DNA of 64,000 nucleotides from Artemia franciscana (GCF_032884065.1 NC_088880.1:33011298-33075297), one strand, 5' to 3'. Positions 25,140 through 37,337 are shown, numbered from the stretch's first letter. Notes: generated by a model not told the origin, from the sequence alone. Made by a program: numbers and translations.

Positions 25140-26345
25140 TGTCTCCTTGTAGAGCTCCAGAGTTTAAAATTTCAGTTTGTACACTGTGCTGATCCATAGC
25201 TTCCCAGTTGAGTTTACACTCCCTAGAGGACCACTCAGCATCCAGTCTTTGTTTGAAGATGTCCACAGATTCAGTAGTAACAGTTTGTTCAGAGAGTTTT
25301 TCTCAACTGGTGACAATTCTTGAGGCAAAAAATTGAGCTTAGACTCTGGATAGAGTAGGCTGCTTAACAAGTTTCAATTGATGACCTCTAGTTCTTGATT
25401 TAGGACAAATAGTGAGAAATAATGCTGCAAGTATTAGCTCTCATTAACTTATAGGTTAAAATGGAATCACCTCTGTTTTTCCTGTATACAAGAGCTGGGA
25501 GTTTCAGCTTAGCTAGTTTTTCAGGGTAGGAAAGTTCTCTTCTGCCAGATGTCACTTTTATTATGTTCTCAGCATATCTTCCAATGCTTTTTTATCTTTT
25601 TAAAATTAGGGGAAGCTAGAGACATTCAAGCTCAGGATGCACAAGTCCCTTATACAGAAGACTGATGACATTAGGGGAATGAGTAGAAAGACTATGCTTA
25701 ATCAGCCCTGTGGCTGAATTAACACCAGAAGCTGATTTCTTAGTATGAGTACTGAATTTTCATTCATTATTAATAGTGATTCTTTGATCTTGCTCAGCAT
25801 TTACAGAGGAAAGTGGGTGACCTGATAGAAAATAAGAGCAATAAGGGTTTGTTTTGCCAAAGTTAATGACATGGCACTTGATAATATTAAATTTAAGGAG
25901 CCAAACCTCAGCCCATTGATCAACCAGTCTAAGATTAATTTCTAAAGGGTATAATCTTCCCAGGAAAAGGCTGGTCCAATGAGCTTCAGGTTGCCTGTGT
26001 TGAGTGTTAGTTTGCTGCAGATAGTGGAAAGAGCATCATTGATGAAGATATTAAAAAGTGTAGGACCCAAAATACTACCCTGAGCAACTCTACTCAAAAA
26101 TTTTTAGACAAAGAAAGAATATGACTACCAGAGTCATCAAACAATTGAACACATTGAGACCATATTTAAAGAAAATCAATAATCATGAGCAGGGACTTCT
26201 CTTCAAGCTTGACAGCATGTAATTTGATCACAAGTTGAATCACATCAGTAGGCACCCCTGTATCAAGTAACTCAGTGGTATTATCATATGTTTCAAGAAG
26301 ATTGGTATCAACATATCTTCCAGAATGAAAACCATCAAGTGGTAT
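25140..26345 (-). mobile_element. CR1-like LINE reverse transcriptase remnant, minus strand
   Basis: Read on the minus strand from 26345 downwards, the frames spell in order: ANIPLDGFHSGRY, DTNLLETYDNTTELLDTGVP (fingers), QCVQLFDDSGSHILSLSK, VAQGSILGPTLFNIFINDA (motif B block), NFGKTNPYCSYFLSGHPLSS, and the C-terminal LYKGLVHPELE and SVDIFKQRLDAEWS phrases typical of CR1/jockey-type elements. At least four frame changes are needed, and the AKAFDKVPH-type motif A is deleted. It is a dead copy, and the clade is inferred from the pattern of motifs. Confidence 0.7.
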
Positions 26346-26559
26346 GTTTGCTTTATTTGTTGGTCATTTATGGGCACTGCTCAATATTCACCCTAGCCTC
26401 TCCTTTGAGCTGATTGAATGTTTGGCCTTAATTATTAAAATCCTTCCCCTAGAGTGTTTACCATCATGAGGGGGCTTCCTGTATTTTGGTAGTTTTTAAG
26501 GCAAACATGACTGGCTTCTTAAATTTAATGTCTAATCTAATAATCTCCTAGACTTGGGC

Positions 26560-27860
26560 AACTTCCCCGCTCTTTACGCTAAAGTTCCTTACTGTTTTAA
26601 AAGTAGAGTTAAGAGAAAGTGTCAAACTTTAGCGTAAAGAGCAAGGCGTTGAGGAGGAAAATCTCCTTTCCTATATGGAGTAATTTCTGTTCATTTTAAG
26701 TTTTAATGTTGCTCCTTACTTTCATTTAAAAACACTTGGTTTTTTTTATTTAATAAAATTAAAAGTTCGAGTGGCCTTTTTAAGTAACCAAAAAATTGGA
26801 ATCCAACTAGACCCCCTCCCCTGCCCTTTTTCTCAAATTTGTGCCATTTAGCCAAAAAATAAAGTTAATATGCAAATTCTGTTTTAATTATTCTTGTACA
26901 GGGAACTAAAATCCAAACCTGTGTTAGTTCAAAAATGTTTAGAAATCAAATAAAAAAAAAGTTTTTTCAACTGAAAGTAAGGAGCAATATAAAAACTTAA
27001 GACAAACAGAAATGAGCTATTTATTCCAATTAATCTGCATTAATTAAAAAAATGTCTATGAATCAAATAAAAAAAAAGTTTTTTCAACTTAAAGTAAAGA
27101 GCAATATAAAACGAACAGAAATTATTACATATATGAGAGGGTTTGTCCCCATCTCAATACCTCACTCTTTAAGCTAAAGTATTTTTTAGTAATTTCCAAG
27201 GGGCTATTTATTCTAATTAATCAGACTTTGTGATTCAGGGGTCTTTCTCAAAGAAATAGAACAAAATTCGAACTTTAATGTAAAGAGCGAGGTATTGACA
27301 AGGGGGCCAACCCCCTCATATACGTAATGAAGATATATGAATATAGAAGTTTGTTATGTAAGTTAATTTGTAAGTTACATATATTTATTGCTAATAATAA
27401 TAAATAAAATTAAAAGTTCTAGTGGCCTTTTAAGTAATCAAAAGAATTGGAGGGCAACTAGACCCCCCCCACACCTTTTTTTCAAATTTGACTGATCAAA
27501 ACTTTGAGAAAGCTATTTAGCCAAAAAAAAGTAAAACAAATGTGCAAATTTCGTTTTAATTATTCATGTATGGTGAGCCAAAATCAAAAGCTGCATAAAT
27601 TCAATAACGTTCAGAAATTAAATAAAAAAAACAAGTTTTTTTTTACTGAAAGTAAGTAGCAACATTATAACTTAAAACAGACAGAAATTATTCCATATAT
27701 GAAAGGGGCTGTACTCTCCTCAACACCCCGCTCTTTATGCTAAAGTTTAACTCATTCTCACAACTCACAACTTTAAAACAATAGAAAACTTTAGCGTAAA
27801 AAGAAGGGTGTTGAGAAGGGGACAGCCCCTTTCATATATAGAATACTTAAGAAATAAATA
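26560..27860. repeat. Cluster of three hairpin-bearing repeat modules
   Basis: The first module has a perfect 18-bp stem, GCTCTTTACGCTAAAGTT (26569-26586) against AACTTTAGCGTAAAGAGC (26625-26642). Two diverged modules repeat it: near 27160-27290 (CTCTTTAAGCTAAAGT ... ACTTTAATGTAAAGAG) and near 27730-27810 (CTCTTTATGCTAAAGTTT ... AAACTTTAGCGTAAA). Between them recurs CTGAAAGTAAGGAGCAAYAT, AAAATTAAAAGTTCTAGTGGCC and a GACCCCCTCCC stretch. Parts of this linker recur at 29350 and 48070, so it is a dispersed family here arranged in tandem. Confidence 0.65.
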
Positions 27861-28935
27861 ATGTTTATAAATAAATGCTTATATAGTTATATAATAACCT
27901 AAATATAAATATAATTATAAATTATAAATAAATATTTAGGAATTTGGTCTTCTTTGCACACTTAAATTTGTTGTGTATCTGCTTTTGTATGCTTTTTTCA
28001 TTCAGACATTTTTAACTTTTGATGAAACTATTTCTTTAACTATAAATTTAACTATTTCTTTAAAGAGCTGCCATTTAAATTTTTTTAGTTGGTTCAGAAC
28101 CGTCATTGGATAGACGCTAGGGTTTTATATAGTTGTTAAACTTCGACTTCAATGAAATTAACCAGAAAATAGTACCGATTTTGACAAACCCTTGTTATTA
28201 CCAAAATAAGAATGTCATTCAACCAAAAATCAATCGATCATCAAACGTTTTCCAGTACAAGTACAAACAGAATTCAGCACTATTTAAACTAAATAATAAA
28301 AAAAGCCTGGAACAGTATCTATTTACAAATTGGAGAATTTTGATTGATTTATTTCTCTTTTTCTTAACAAATAAATGAGAGTGAAGAGGTGATGTTAAGT
28401 AAAGACAAAATCGATCTATCAGACTTCATGGGAAGCAAGAGCTAATATTTTGCCTTGTGGGTGTTTAAACACAGTCTAACCTCATTAGTTGGGGCAGGGG
28501 TCCCTAAATTGTATTGTTCTGTATATCTTTTTGGAAATTTCATTGGATATCAACCAAAATTTGTGGAAACCAGAATTCTTGTTCTAGTTACGCCTTTGGG
28601 GGGAGGGGTACAAACCCAATCTGAATTTGCTGTGGATTGGACCTCAAATATCTCCCTGTCTTGTTATCAAGACATCTAGAGTAGGTTGAGCCATAATCAA
28701 ATTTGGTGGAGAGCAAAAATAGTGTCCTGATGCTCTGATTCCAGATTTAGTCAGACTGCTCTAGAGGATAGTCTATACCCATTTTGTCATCAGGATGTTG
28801 GCCAGAGCAGATAGTTGAATCTCAACCATAATTGACAAGAAGTAGCAGCTGATGTCCAAATTATGTCTTTTGTAGGTTCAGGACCATCCTGATTTCTAAG
28901 GAGTGTGGAAGGATGTTTAATTTCTAGTCATTCAG

Positions 28936-30049
28936 ATCAAACAGTTCATGGTAACGAACTGTAGTAAGGTTTGTTTGATGTAACCAATTGTTATATCAGA
29001 AGAATCACATTTTAATGCTGATTTTAAATATATAAGTTTCATCAAGATCCGTTACACCCATCAAAAGTTACAAGCCTGAGAAAATTTGCCTCATTTAAAA
29101 AAAATAGGGGGAAACTCTCCTTAAAAGTCATACAATCTTAACGAAAATCACACCAACAGATTCAGCGTGTCAGAGAACCTTATTGTAGAAGTTTCAAGCT
29201 CCTATCTACAAAAATGTGGAATTTCGCATTTTTTGCCAGAAGACAAATCATGGATGCATGTTTATTTATTTGTTTGTTTGTTTTTTTTTGTTTTTTTGTT
29301 TTTTTTCAGGAGTAGTCCTAGAACGTTGCGAAAGGGCTCATTATAACGGAAATTAAAAGTTCTAGTGCCCTTTTCAAGTGACCAAAAACTTGGAGGTTAC
29401 CTAGGCCCCCTCCCACGCTCATTTTTTCCCAAAAGTCACCGGATTAAAATTCTGAGATAGCCATTTTATTCACCATAGTCGAAAAACCTAATAACTATGT
29501 CTTTTGGGATGACTTACTCCCCTGGAGTCCCAGTGGGAAGGGCTGCAAGTTACAAACTTTGACCTGTGTTTACATATAGTAATGGTTACTGGGAAGTGTA
29601 CAGGTGTTTTCAAGGGGATTTTTTGGTTTAGGGGGGAGAGTTGAGGGGGGGTGGCTATGTGGGAGGATATTTCCAATGAGCAACTTCTCATGGGGTAAAA
29701 TAATTTCAATGAAGGGGGTGCAGAATTTTCTAGTATAATTTGAAAAAGCAATGGAAAAATAAGATTCTATGACGCTCTATGATGCTCGTATTTAAAAAAA
29801 AAAAAATTCTATGACTTTTAGGGCATGTTTCCCCCTATTTTCCAAAATAAGGCAAATTTTCTCAGGCTCTTAACTTTTGATTACAAAGACTAAATTTGAT
29901 GAAACTTATATATTTAGAATCAGCATGAAAATCTGATTCTTTTGATGTATCTTTTAGCATCTAATCTTTTAGCATCCGTTTTTTAGAGTTTCGTTTACTA
30001 TTGAGCCGGGTCGCTCCTTACTACAGTTCGTTACCACGAACTGTTTGAT
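28936..30049. mobile_element. Foldback element, 1.1 kb, long inverted ends
   Basis: Starts ATCAAACAGTTCATGGTAAC and ends with the inverse of ATCAAACAGTTCGTGGTAAC. Inverted similarity continues inward for about 200 bp or more (AAATATATAAGTTTCATCAA, GAGAAAATTTGCC and their complements). The tip itself contains the small palindrome CAGTTC/GAACTG. A related, more decayed copy occupies 47674-48415. No target duplication is evident. It ends 136 bp before the first recognised ZFC3H1 exon. Confidence 0.75.
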
Positions 30050-30185
30050 TTTTCTTTCTTATGTGATGATTATGTTTTTGAAATTTTGCTAATACTTTTA
30101 CAGTTGCATTTTTTAAAGTTTTATTTTGTTTGGGATGTTTTACTTGAGGTAAAAAATCATGAAATTAAATATTCTTTATCTGTAG

Positions 30186-30213
30186 AGTTGTTCCAGGCAA
30201 TCAAAACCCTAAT
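30186..30213 (+). other. ZFC3H1: Probable 5' leader part of the ZFC3H1 exon
   Basis: The sequence TTTATCTGTAG ending at 30185 is a plausible acceptor, giving a 28-nt stretch before the ATG at 30214. The frame is open through these bases, so an upstream coding exon cannot be ruled out. The acidic start that follows resembles the N terminus of the family, which favours the ATG. Confidence 0.5.
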
Positions 30214-31629
30214 ATGGAAATTGTGCTAAGTGATGTTAGTAGTGAAGGAGATAATATGAGCATTAGTGATGATGGGGAGGAAGGCGAAATCATAGAATAC
30301 AGTGCTGCCAGATGCACTAATAATTCTAGGACTTTAGCGTCTCAAATACCAAATAAGCCAGTAGAAAATGAAGAGCCAGAAATTGTAGTTTTGGAAGTCA
30401 AAAAGCCAGCATTTGTAAATGAGAATAAAGAAAACAAGCGAAAAAAGCGGACCAAGCAGAAAGAAAAACTTGAAAGGAAGAGACCAAGGCTAAAAAAGCA
30501 TGGAAGCTCTGTTGATAAATTTGATCAAATGGCTAAAAGGTTCAAAAGTCGATTTAAAGATACAATCAGTACCACCCCTTTATTACTCCCTGAAAGACCT
30601 CGTAAAATTCGTCTTAGCTCAATACCTATGCCACAAGAACAGCCTAAAAAAAAGAGCACTCCAAATGAGGAAGAAATGGAGGAGGAGGATATAAGATTGA
30701 GATTAGCTTTGCTTTTATCAATGGCTGATAAGAATGACCCAGAATTGGCTACGCGGTTTTCAGAAATAAAAAAACTGTTAGATGATAGAGAAGATGGAGA
30801 TTTTCTTGGAAGTAGCCTTTCAGTACCAACTGAGCCTTTGTGTGATATTGTTGAAGGGAGCGAAGGAGGAATTCAGAGTGTTATGAATAAAAACATTTTA
30901 GCAGAGCAAAGAAAACATAAAGCCAAGTTATTTCTTATGGCAAAGGATCAAGTTGACAAGTCCTTTAGTCAAGGGTGGGATTCTTTTGGGTCCTTTTATG
31001 AGAATACATTTAATGCAATCAGCAATTTGAATGCAATGCAGCCAGACTTTGATAAATACAAAATTCTTTTTCACTATGCAACTTCAGTTTTAGATAATGT
31101 GGTTGATGTTCCGCCTTATATACTTCAAATAAAGGAGAAAAGTAGGTCGTTTTTTTGTTCAAGTCAAAGCAGTGATGGTGATGATGAAGAACTTCTACGT
31201 CAGGCTGTTATGAAGTCGATTGTGGAGCGGAAGGATGCTGAAGAAAAGAAATCAGAAGAAGTCATCACTACTGAGGAGCAAATTTGTGTAGTTCATGAAC
31301 AGCAAGAAGAAGAAGAAGATGCAGAACTTCTGAGAGCCATGCTGCTTGTTGAACTTTCAAAGAAAGCAAGCAGAGAAGCCGAAGGTAGTGAAAAATCAAA
31401 TCGAAAAATTAGTCAAGCAACAAAAATTAATGTGCCAAAATTGAAGCCCATTGTGATAAAATTTAGTGATTCAGATGATGAGTGTGACTGGGGAGAAGAA
31501 AGTGAAGCAGAGAAAGCAAGGAAAAGAAAAGAAGACAGAAATGCAGCCTTAAATGAAATAATTGAAAAAGCAAAGACTCTCAAAGATAAGGATAGCAAAT
31601 CCACTCTTTTAACTGAAAGTTCTATCAAG
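30214..31629 (+). CDS. ZFC3H1: ZFC3H1, N-terminal exon
   Basis: ZFC3H1 is the nuclear scaffold linking the helicase MTR4 to polyadenylated RNA in the PAXT connection, which feeds transcripts to the exosome. The 472-codon exon ends at donor GTAAGA (31630). Several family features occur in the right order: an acidic start with SDDGEEGEI (residues 18-26), a basic stretch with KRKKRTKQK and KRPRLKK (~75-96, probable nuclear signal), EEEDIRLRLALLLSMADK (~155-172), two ELLR-type segments (~330 and ~375) and KPIVIKFSDSDDECDWG (~413-429), followed by ALNEIIEKAKTL. The middle is poorly conserved and disordered. Start choice is discussed in the leader entry. Homology is from recognition, not a search. 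Confidence 0.8.
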
Positions 31630-32480
31630 GTAAGATCCTAAGGTTTTATCTATTTTTTCCAACTACTACTAATATTGGCAACTCAGTGAGGTCAAGTAGC
31701 CTAATGTATCAGTTACCAGCATATAATAAAGTACTTTTGTCTTTGAATAAAGATAGTCCAATTTGGAATCTACTAACCTACTGGAGATATTGAAAATTCC
31801 CAACTTCTTTATAAACAATCGCCATCTAATTTTACCATCCAGGTGTCTTTTTGTCATCACTGGAATTCGAAACGTTTGTCGTATGTCTCTTAATGTGAAA
31901 ACAAAAATAAGTATAAAATAAATATGTGAACAAGAATAAATACAAAAATAACCAAAGAGTAGAGTTTCGACATCTAAGATTTAAAGAAATCTTCATTAGG
32001 ATTTCTTTATGAAGAATCATTAAGATAAGATTTCTTTAAAAAATCCTCATTCCCTGTCCCCCCCTCCGATTTTTTTCTTGCGCCCTCGTTTCTTGTTTTT
32101 TTTTCTGTTTTACACTTTTTTTTTATAAATTTGTCAATTTGGTCAATCATTGGCATCCTTGTCACATTCCCCCCCCCTCCAAGACTTTGCATATTGGCAT
32201 CTAATTGTGATGTTCCTCCAAAGTAGAAGTGAAATATCTATTGGTAACCACTAACACCCTCCCTCCCCTTAAGAATGTCAATAACTCATGATAATGGATT
32301 AATACCTGATCACAAAGACATGCTGATAAGTATAACCTTTTGAAATATTATACCACTGGTAATGGGTACATTATCTTGATGCCTTGAAGCTTCTTTGGAA
32401 AGGTACGGCTGTTTTAGGCTACATAATATATATACATATATACATGCGCCATTGTAGTTGTGTCCCTGTGTCCCACCTGT
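31630..32480 (+). other. ZFC3H1 intron, AT-rich, no recognised element
   Basis: C-rich strings (32060, 32168, 32258) and T runs occur. No exon with matching phase was found. The coiled-coil exon needs two bases carried in from an upstream exon, while the exon above ends in phase 0, so an unseen exon must exist between 31630 and 36781. Confidence 0.5.
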
Positions 32481-32484
32481 GAAT

Positions 32485-32650
<166 letters not shown>

Positions 32651-32681
32651 TTAACTACGTAAGACTTGCGAATATACAACA

Positions 32682-32781
32682 NNNNNNNNNNNNNNNNNNN
32701 NNNNNNNNNNNNNNNNNNNNNNNNNNNNNNNNNNNNNNNNNNNNNNNNNNNNNNNNNNNNNNNNNNNNNNNNNNNNNNNNN
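32682..32781. other. Assembly gap, 100 N
   Basis: Exactly 100 undetermined bases, the conventional size for a gap of unknown length. It falls between a long microsatellite and a tandem-repeat element, and inside the ZFC3H1 intron where an exon is missing from the model. Confidence 0.99.
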
Positions 32782-34250
32782 TACAAACGAGTGATCGAAT
32801 CTTAATGAAATTTGATATTTAGAAGGACCTCGTAATTCAGACCTTTTATTTTAAACCCCGACCGGATCCAGTGTCATTGGGGGGAGATGGGGGGGGACTA
32901 GAAATCTTGGAAAACACTTAGAGTGAAGATATCGGGATGACACTTGGTGGAAAGAATTTAGCACAAGTCTTAGATAAATGATTGACATAACCAGACCGGA
33001 TCCGCTCTCTTCGTGGGATATGGGGGGGGGGGGCTATTTCGATAATTCGGAAAAATTAGAAAAAACGAGGTATTTTTAACTTGCGAACGAGTGATTGGGT
33101 CTTAATGGAATTTGATATTTAGAAAGACCTCGTGTCTCAGAGCTCTTAACCGAAAATCTTGGAAAACGCTTAGAGTGGAGAGATCGTGATGATACTTGGT
33201 GGGAAGAATAAGCACAAGTCATAGATACGTGATTGACATAACCGGACCGGATCTGTTATCTTTGGAGGAGTTGGGGGGAGTAATTTGGAAAATTAGAAAA
33301 ATGAGGTATTTTTAACTTACGAACGAATGATTGGATCTTCATGAAATTTGATATTTAGAAGGACCTTGTGATTCAGAGCTCTTATTTTAAGTCCCGACCA
33401 GATCTGGTGGCATTGGGGGTAGTTGGAGGGGAAAGTGGAAATCTTGGAAAACACTTAGAGTGTAGAGAACGGGATAAAACTAGGTGGGAAGAATAAGCGC
33501 AAACCCTAGATACGTTATTGACATAACCGGACCGGATCCGCTATCTTTGTGGGAGTAGGGGGGAATTGCTAGTTTGATCACTTCTAGATAAGCTAGGACT
33601 ATGAAAGTTGGCAGGCGTATCAGGGACCAGACTAGATTAAATTGGAAATAGTCTCTTCCCCGGTTCGACCATCTGGGGGGGGGGGGCGAGCGAACAAAAT
33701 ATTTGAGAAGAATTTTATTTGCCGATAAAACAAATAACTGTTCTTCTTAAGTATGGCTTGCGGTCTAGGGGTATGATTCTCACTTAGGGTGCGAGAGGTC
33801 TCAGGTTCGAATCCCAGACTATCCCAAATCTTACATGAAGAAGATCTGGAAGAAGATATGTGATCAATATAGCGATCGCTGAAAGTTGACAGGCGTATCA
33901 GGGACCCCACCAGATCAAATTGAAAATAGTCGCTTCCCCGATTTGATCATCTGCGGGGAGTGGAAGGACGGTTAATTCGGAAACATTAGAAAAAATGAGG
34001 TATTTTTAACTTACGAACGGGTTATCGGATCTTAATGACATTTGATACTTAGAAGGACCTCGTGTCTCAGAGCTCTTATTTTAAATCCCAACCGGATCCG
34101 GTGACATTGGGGGGGGGGAGTTGGAGGGCTAAACCGGAAATCTAAAAAACGCTTAGAGTGAAGAGATCGTAATGAAACTTGTTGGGAAGAAGCTCTTGGC
34201 TCTTCCGACCTCGTCACAAGTGCCATATGACCTCTTGGCTTTTGTTTTCT
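32782..34250 (+). mobile_element. Tandem-repeat element, second copy, 5' end in gap
   Basis: Units beginning with variants of CTTAATGAAATTTGATATTT at 32801, 33101, 33337 and 34031, followed by GACCTCGT..., AATCCCGACCGGATCC, a G run, GGAAAACGCTTAGAGTGGAG and ATTGACATAACCGGACCGGA. A head-type segment (AGATAAGCTAGGACTATGAA, GGCAGGCGTATCAGGGACC) interrupts the array at 33590-33690 and again at 33880-33950. It ends with CTCTTGGCTCTTCC and CTCGTCACAAGTGCCATATG, as does the copy at 52455-54960. Confidence 0.75.
33755..33825 (+). tRNA. tRNA-Pro(AGG)-like sequence, probably pseudogene
   Basis: GGTCTAGGGGTATGATTCTC and TTAGGGTGCGAGAGGTC match animal tRNA-Pro with anticodon AGG, followed by a T arm with GGTTCGAATCCC. 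The D, anticodon and T arms are recognisable. The acceptor stem (GGCTTGC against ACTATCC) has three mismatches and one anticodon-stem pair is lost, so a functional tRNA is doubtful. It lies inside the tandem-repeat element between two head segments. Confidence 0.6.
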
Positions 34251-34671
34251 TCAACATGAGAAATCACAGGCAACACTGATATGGCGAAGCAATTATCCAC
34301 ATTACTTTTATCTCCGCCTCTATAAACCGATGTGTCTTGCTTTTCTGAAGCAATTTGGAAACTCACCATGTCCAAAACGATTATTATTCAGTAATATTAG
34401 AACCCAGATGTAGATGGAAAATGCCTTTCGGAATTTTTGTACCCACGAAGTCTCATCCAGATGGGCTATTCATCATGTTGTACATGATATCCCTTAAGTT
34501 CATCCAGGGTGATCTTGCTCAAACGAAGTGATTCATTTTTAAGAGGTAGTGCCGTGGATTTACACAATGACCATTCTGGACACAGGGAAATTGTTTGCGG
34601 TATGTTTAGTCGTATGAGATGATTTTGATCTCATTACATATTTTTATTACAATCTGAAGTTAAATCCCCAT

Positions 34672-35340
34672 CAGTGTTGCCAATTCACATAAAATGTGTG
34701 CATGGGGGGGGGGAGGTAACTTTGTGGTTTTTCCAATGATAATACTTAAAAAGGTGATTTTCAATGAAAATAAAAAAAAACGAAAATATATTGTGGGGGG
34801 AGGGTAACCGCCCCTCTTCTGTTGATACCCCATTGACCCCATTGACAATCAATTTTTGACGGGAGAATATTAGTATTCTGATTTGTATCAGTATGGGTTA
34901 TCTGCCAAATATTTATTGGTTTATCTTAACATCCTATAATTACCAAGGACAGTGAAAATAAAATCTAATTTCCTGAATGGGATAAGTGGAAATTTACTCA
35001 GCCTTATTTGTCTTTGAAAATTAGGCAAAACCGCGTGTTAATTTTTTGCAAAAAATACCTCCATGTGCAGTTATGTAATTTTTGATATTAGCAGGCGCCA
35101 AATAAAAAAAAGAAACATGAGAGAAAATCAGCCAAAAATATACTAAAAACTTATGGCACCAAACAGCTTAAGAAGGGGTAGTTTTCTTTTGAATGTGCAG
35201 TTATCTTTGAGAATCAACAGGTTATTTAGGCTATGTTTCAATTTCTACTGTATTGTCACTTTTTTACAAGGCTTTTACAAAAGCATTGTCATATATAATG
35301 GTTCTGTTTATTTATTTTCATGGTTCAGCTGGCAACACTG
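34672..35340. mobile_element. MITE-like element with CAGTGTTGCCA ends
   Basis: CAGTGTTGCCA at 34672 and TGGCAACACTG ending at 35340 are perfect 11-bp inverted ends of the hAT-like type. Flanking octamers (ATCCCCAT and ACAAAATT) do not match, so the ends may belong to a rearranged copy. The interior (AGTGAAAATAAAATCTRATT, GGTGCCAAATTAAAA-type, GAATCAACAGGTT) recurs at 50210-50745, showing a dispersed family. A solo end GGCAACACTG also occurs at 34269. Confidence 0.55.
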
Positions 35341-35349
35341 ACAAAATTA

Positions 35350-36781
35350 CTGCTCTAAAAACTTTGTAATTTTAAAACAGCTAAACAAAAACTCTTATAG
35401 TTGTCGTTTTTAGGTATGAATAGACCTAAGGTGGGTTTAGCGCTCATACCGATACAAGATTGACTCGAATTTAGAGCAAGCTTTGTTCACTACTCCTAGA
35501 AAAGGACTAGCATGTACTGATTTAAAAGATAGAACTTGGTTAAACTTTTAAAGTTAAGACTTACCTAAATTTTAGAAAGTGGTGAAGATGAATCAGTTTA
35601 CTGTGGTTTTATTTTTGGTTTTGAGTTAGTATTTTGTATAGTTTTAAGGGATTTTCTTTACTAACCCATAGGTAACTTGTCTTGGTAGCTAGGTAAACTC
35701 ATGGTGTAACTTGCCTTTCACATTAAAGAAAAAACTAACTGTAATTAACTACTCTGTATACGCAAGTTAGGGAACGGTCATTTTGACATTAATAGTAAGC
35801 TTTTGAACCTGACTGTGTTAACTAGATAGCTTAAGCGCTTTTGTATGGTGTCAGTTGAATACAACTAATGTGAAATATAAGGAATAAAATATCATTCCAG
35901 GTTTAAATTACTACATACTAAAACAGTATTTTTTTTTTTCCACTAGGTATCGGTGGTTTTTCGTAATTTTGCCTGAAGAAACCCTTCCCTTATAGGAATA
36001 AATTGTGGACTACAAATTCGTTTCTTTCTTTTTTTATCCACTCCCTGAAAATCCCCCCCCCCCCCGAAAAAGTATGACCTCTATTCGCCTAAATTTATGT
36101 GTAGCGTGGTATAAGCTCAAGGGGGTTAAAATGTTTTTTTTTTGAGACGCGGAGGGAGAGGGAGGTTATGATACTTAAATACATTTAGTAACTTCTTTGT
36201 GGTTTTCAACATGTTTGTCAGTGAGTATGTTGGTAATGGGTTAGATGAGTCCTGTGACGTATTTTATAATACCTTTGTATGGTGATATCCATAGCTTTGA
36301 TAAATAAATGACATTCAAGGCTCTATAAATTCAACTAAAACCAGCAAGCGATGCAGAATATCTCAGACATTTAGCTAGTTGCTTTGACCTAACTCATATT
36401 CTGTTTTTTGTGTGTTTCTTGTTTTTCTTTCTTATCTGTGTCCCATACTCAGTGGACGATCCGTTTGACTTTTCTTCTTCTATTCTCTCCCTCTTCTCGA
36501 GCCAACCTCACATCATCAAAGCTTGATTTGTTTCGGTCATATTTCCAACGATTAGGTCCCAACGTAAGAATCTAGAGTTGATCTAGTTTTTGAAAAGGGT
36601 TTTAGCTGCCACTTCTCCCATTAATGTATCAGTGTCCATGGGTCTCATCCTCAGGGCGAATTCTCCCTTTTCGGGCCTTAACATGTTAAAAACAAAATAT
36701 GGATAACCATTTTTGTTTGTAAATTGTAACTGAAATCCATCGACCACTTATCTGTTCATCTTTTTCATTCATGTCGTTCAG
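35350..36781 (+). other. ZFC3H1 intron, no confirmed exon
   Basis: No repeat is clear apart from homopolymer runs near 35930, 36052 and 36134. A spliceable-looking segment after CATACTCAG (36452) to AAC|GTAAGA (near 36561) is open in one frame, but its hydrophobic product and phase do not fit the gene. Confidence 0.4.
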
Positions 36782-37210
36782 GTCTGAAGTTTATACAGCG
36801 CTGGAGTCAACTATAACTCATTTGAAAGGAATAGAAGCTGAAAGAAAGAAAGAAGCAGCACTTTCTAAATCTGCTGGTGAAATAGAAGATAAAATCGCGG
36901 AGCTTCAGGCTAATCTCAAACTTATACAGAATCAGCTAGCCGGGACGAAAAATCGACAGCATTCTCATCAATCCTCTGTTGTAACTCATCATAAAAGGTT
37001 CACAGCCCATAAGAAAAAATGTTCAGAATTGGAGAAAGAATATGCCCAAGCTTGTTCTAGGATCATTGGCCTAAAAGCTCCAATGAAGCCAACGAAATTG
37101 TTCCAGTCAAAAATTGCAGAGTTAAAGACGTTAATTACTGCTTTACGAAAGAAAACGCCTGCAGCACCTGGTGTCAGTACAAATAACGCTCAAATTCCTG
37201 TTTCCTCTCC
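36782..37210 (+). CDS. ZFC3H1: ZFC3H1, coiled-coil exon
   Basis: Acceptor GTCGTTCAG ends at 36781; donor GTAAGT starts at 37211. The 142 complete codons encode a charged coiled coil: YTALESTITHLKGIEAERKK, IEDKIAELQANLKLIQNQLA, then HHKRFTAHKKKCSELEKEYA, followed by a Pro-rich end. Vertebrate ZFC3H1 has a similar coiled coil between the acidic SDSDD motif and the zinc finger, which is the order here. The first base completes a codon from an unseen exon; the last two bases (CC) are completed by the next exon. A GTC-side methionine near 36771 is intronic and not a start. Confidence 0.75.
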
Positions 37211-37337
37211 GTAAGTTGTTAATTTATAATATTAGATCAATTATTCGTATTTTATTCATCATGTACTTATGTTATGTAAATTAATATTCATTTCTAATTA
37301 TGACATATAATTACCATTGTCGATAATAACCCCCCAA

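Noticed and set aside
36452..36561. Possible extra ZFC3H1 exon between CATACTCAG and GTAAGA
   Set aside because: It is open in phase 0 but would again leave the next exon out of phase, and the product is hydrophobic and unlike the family.
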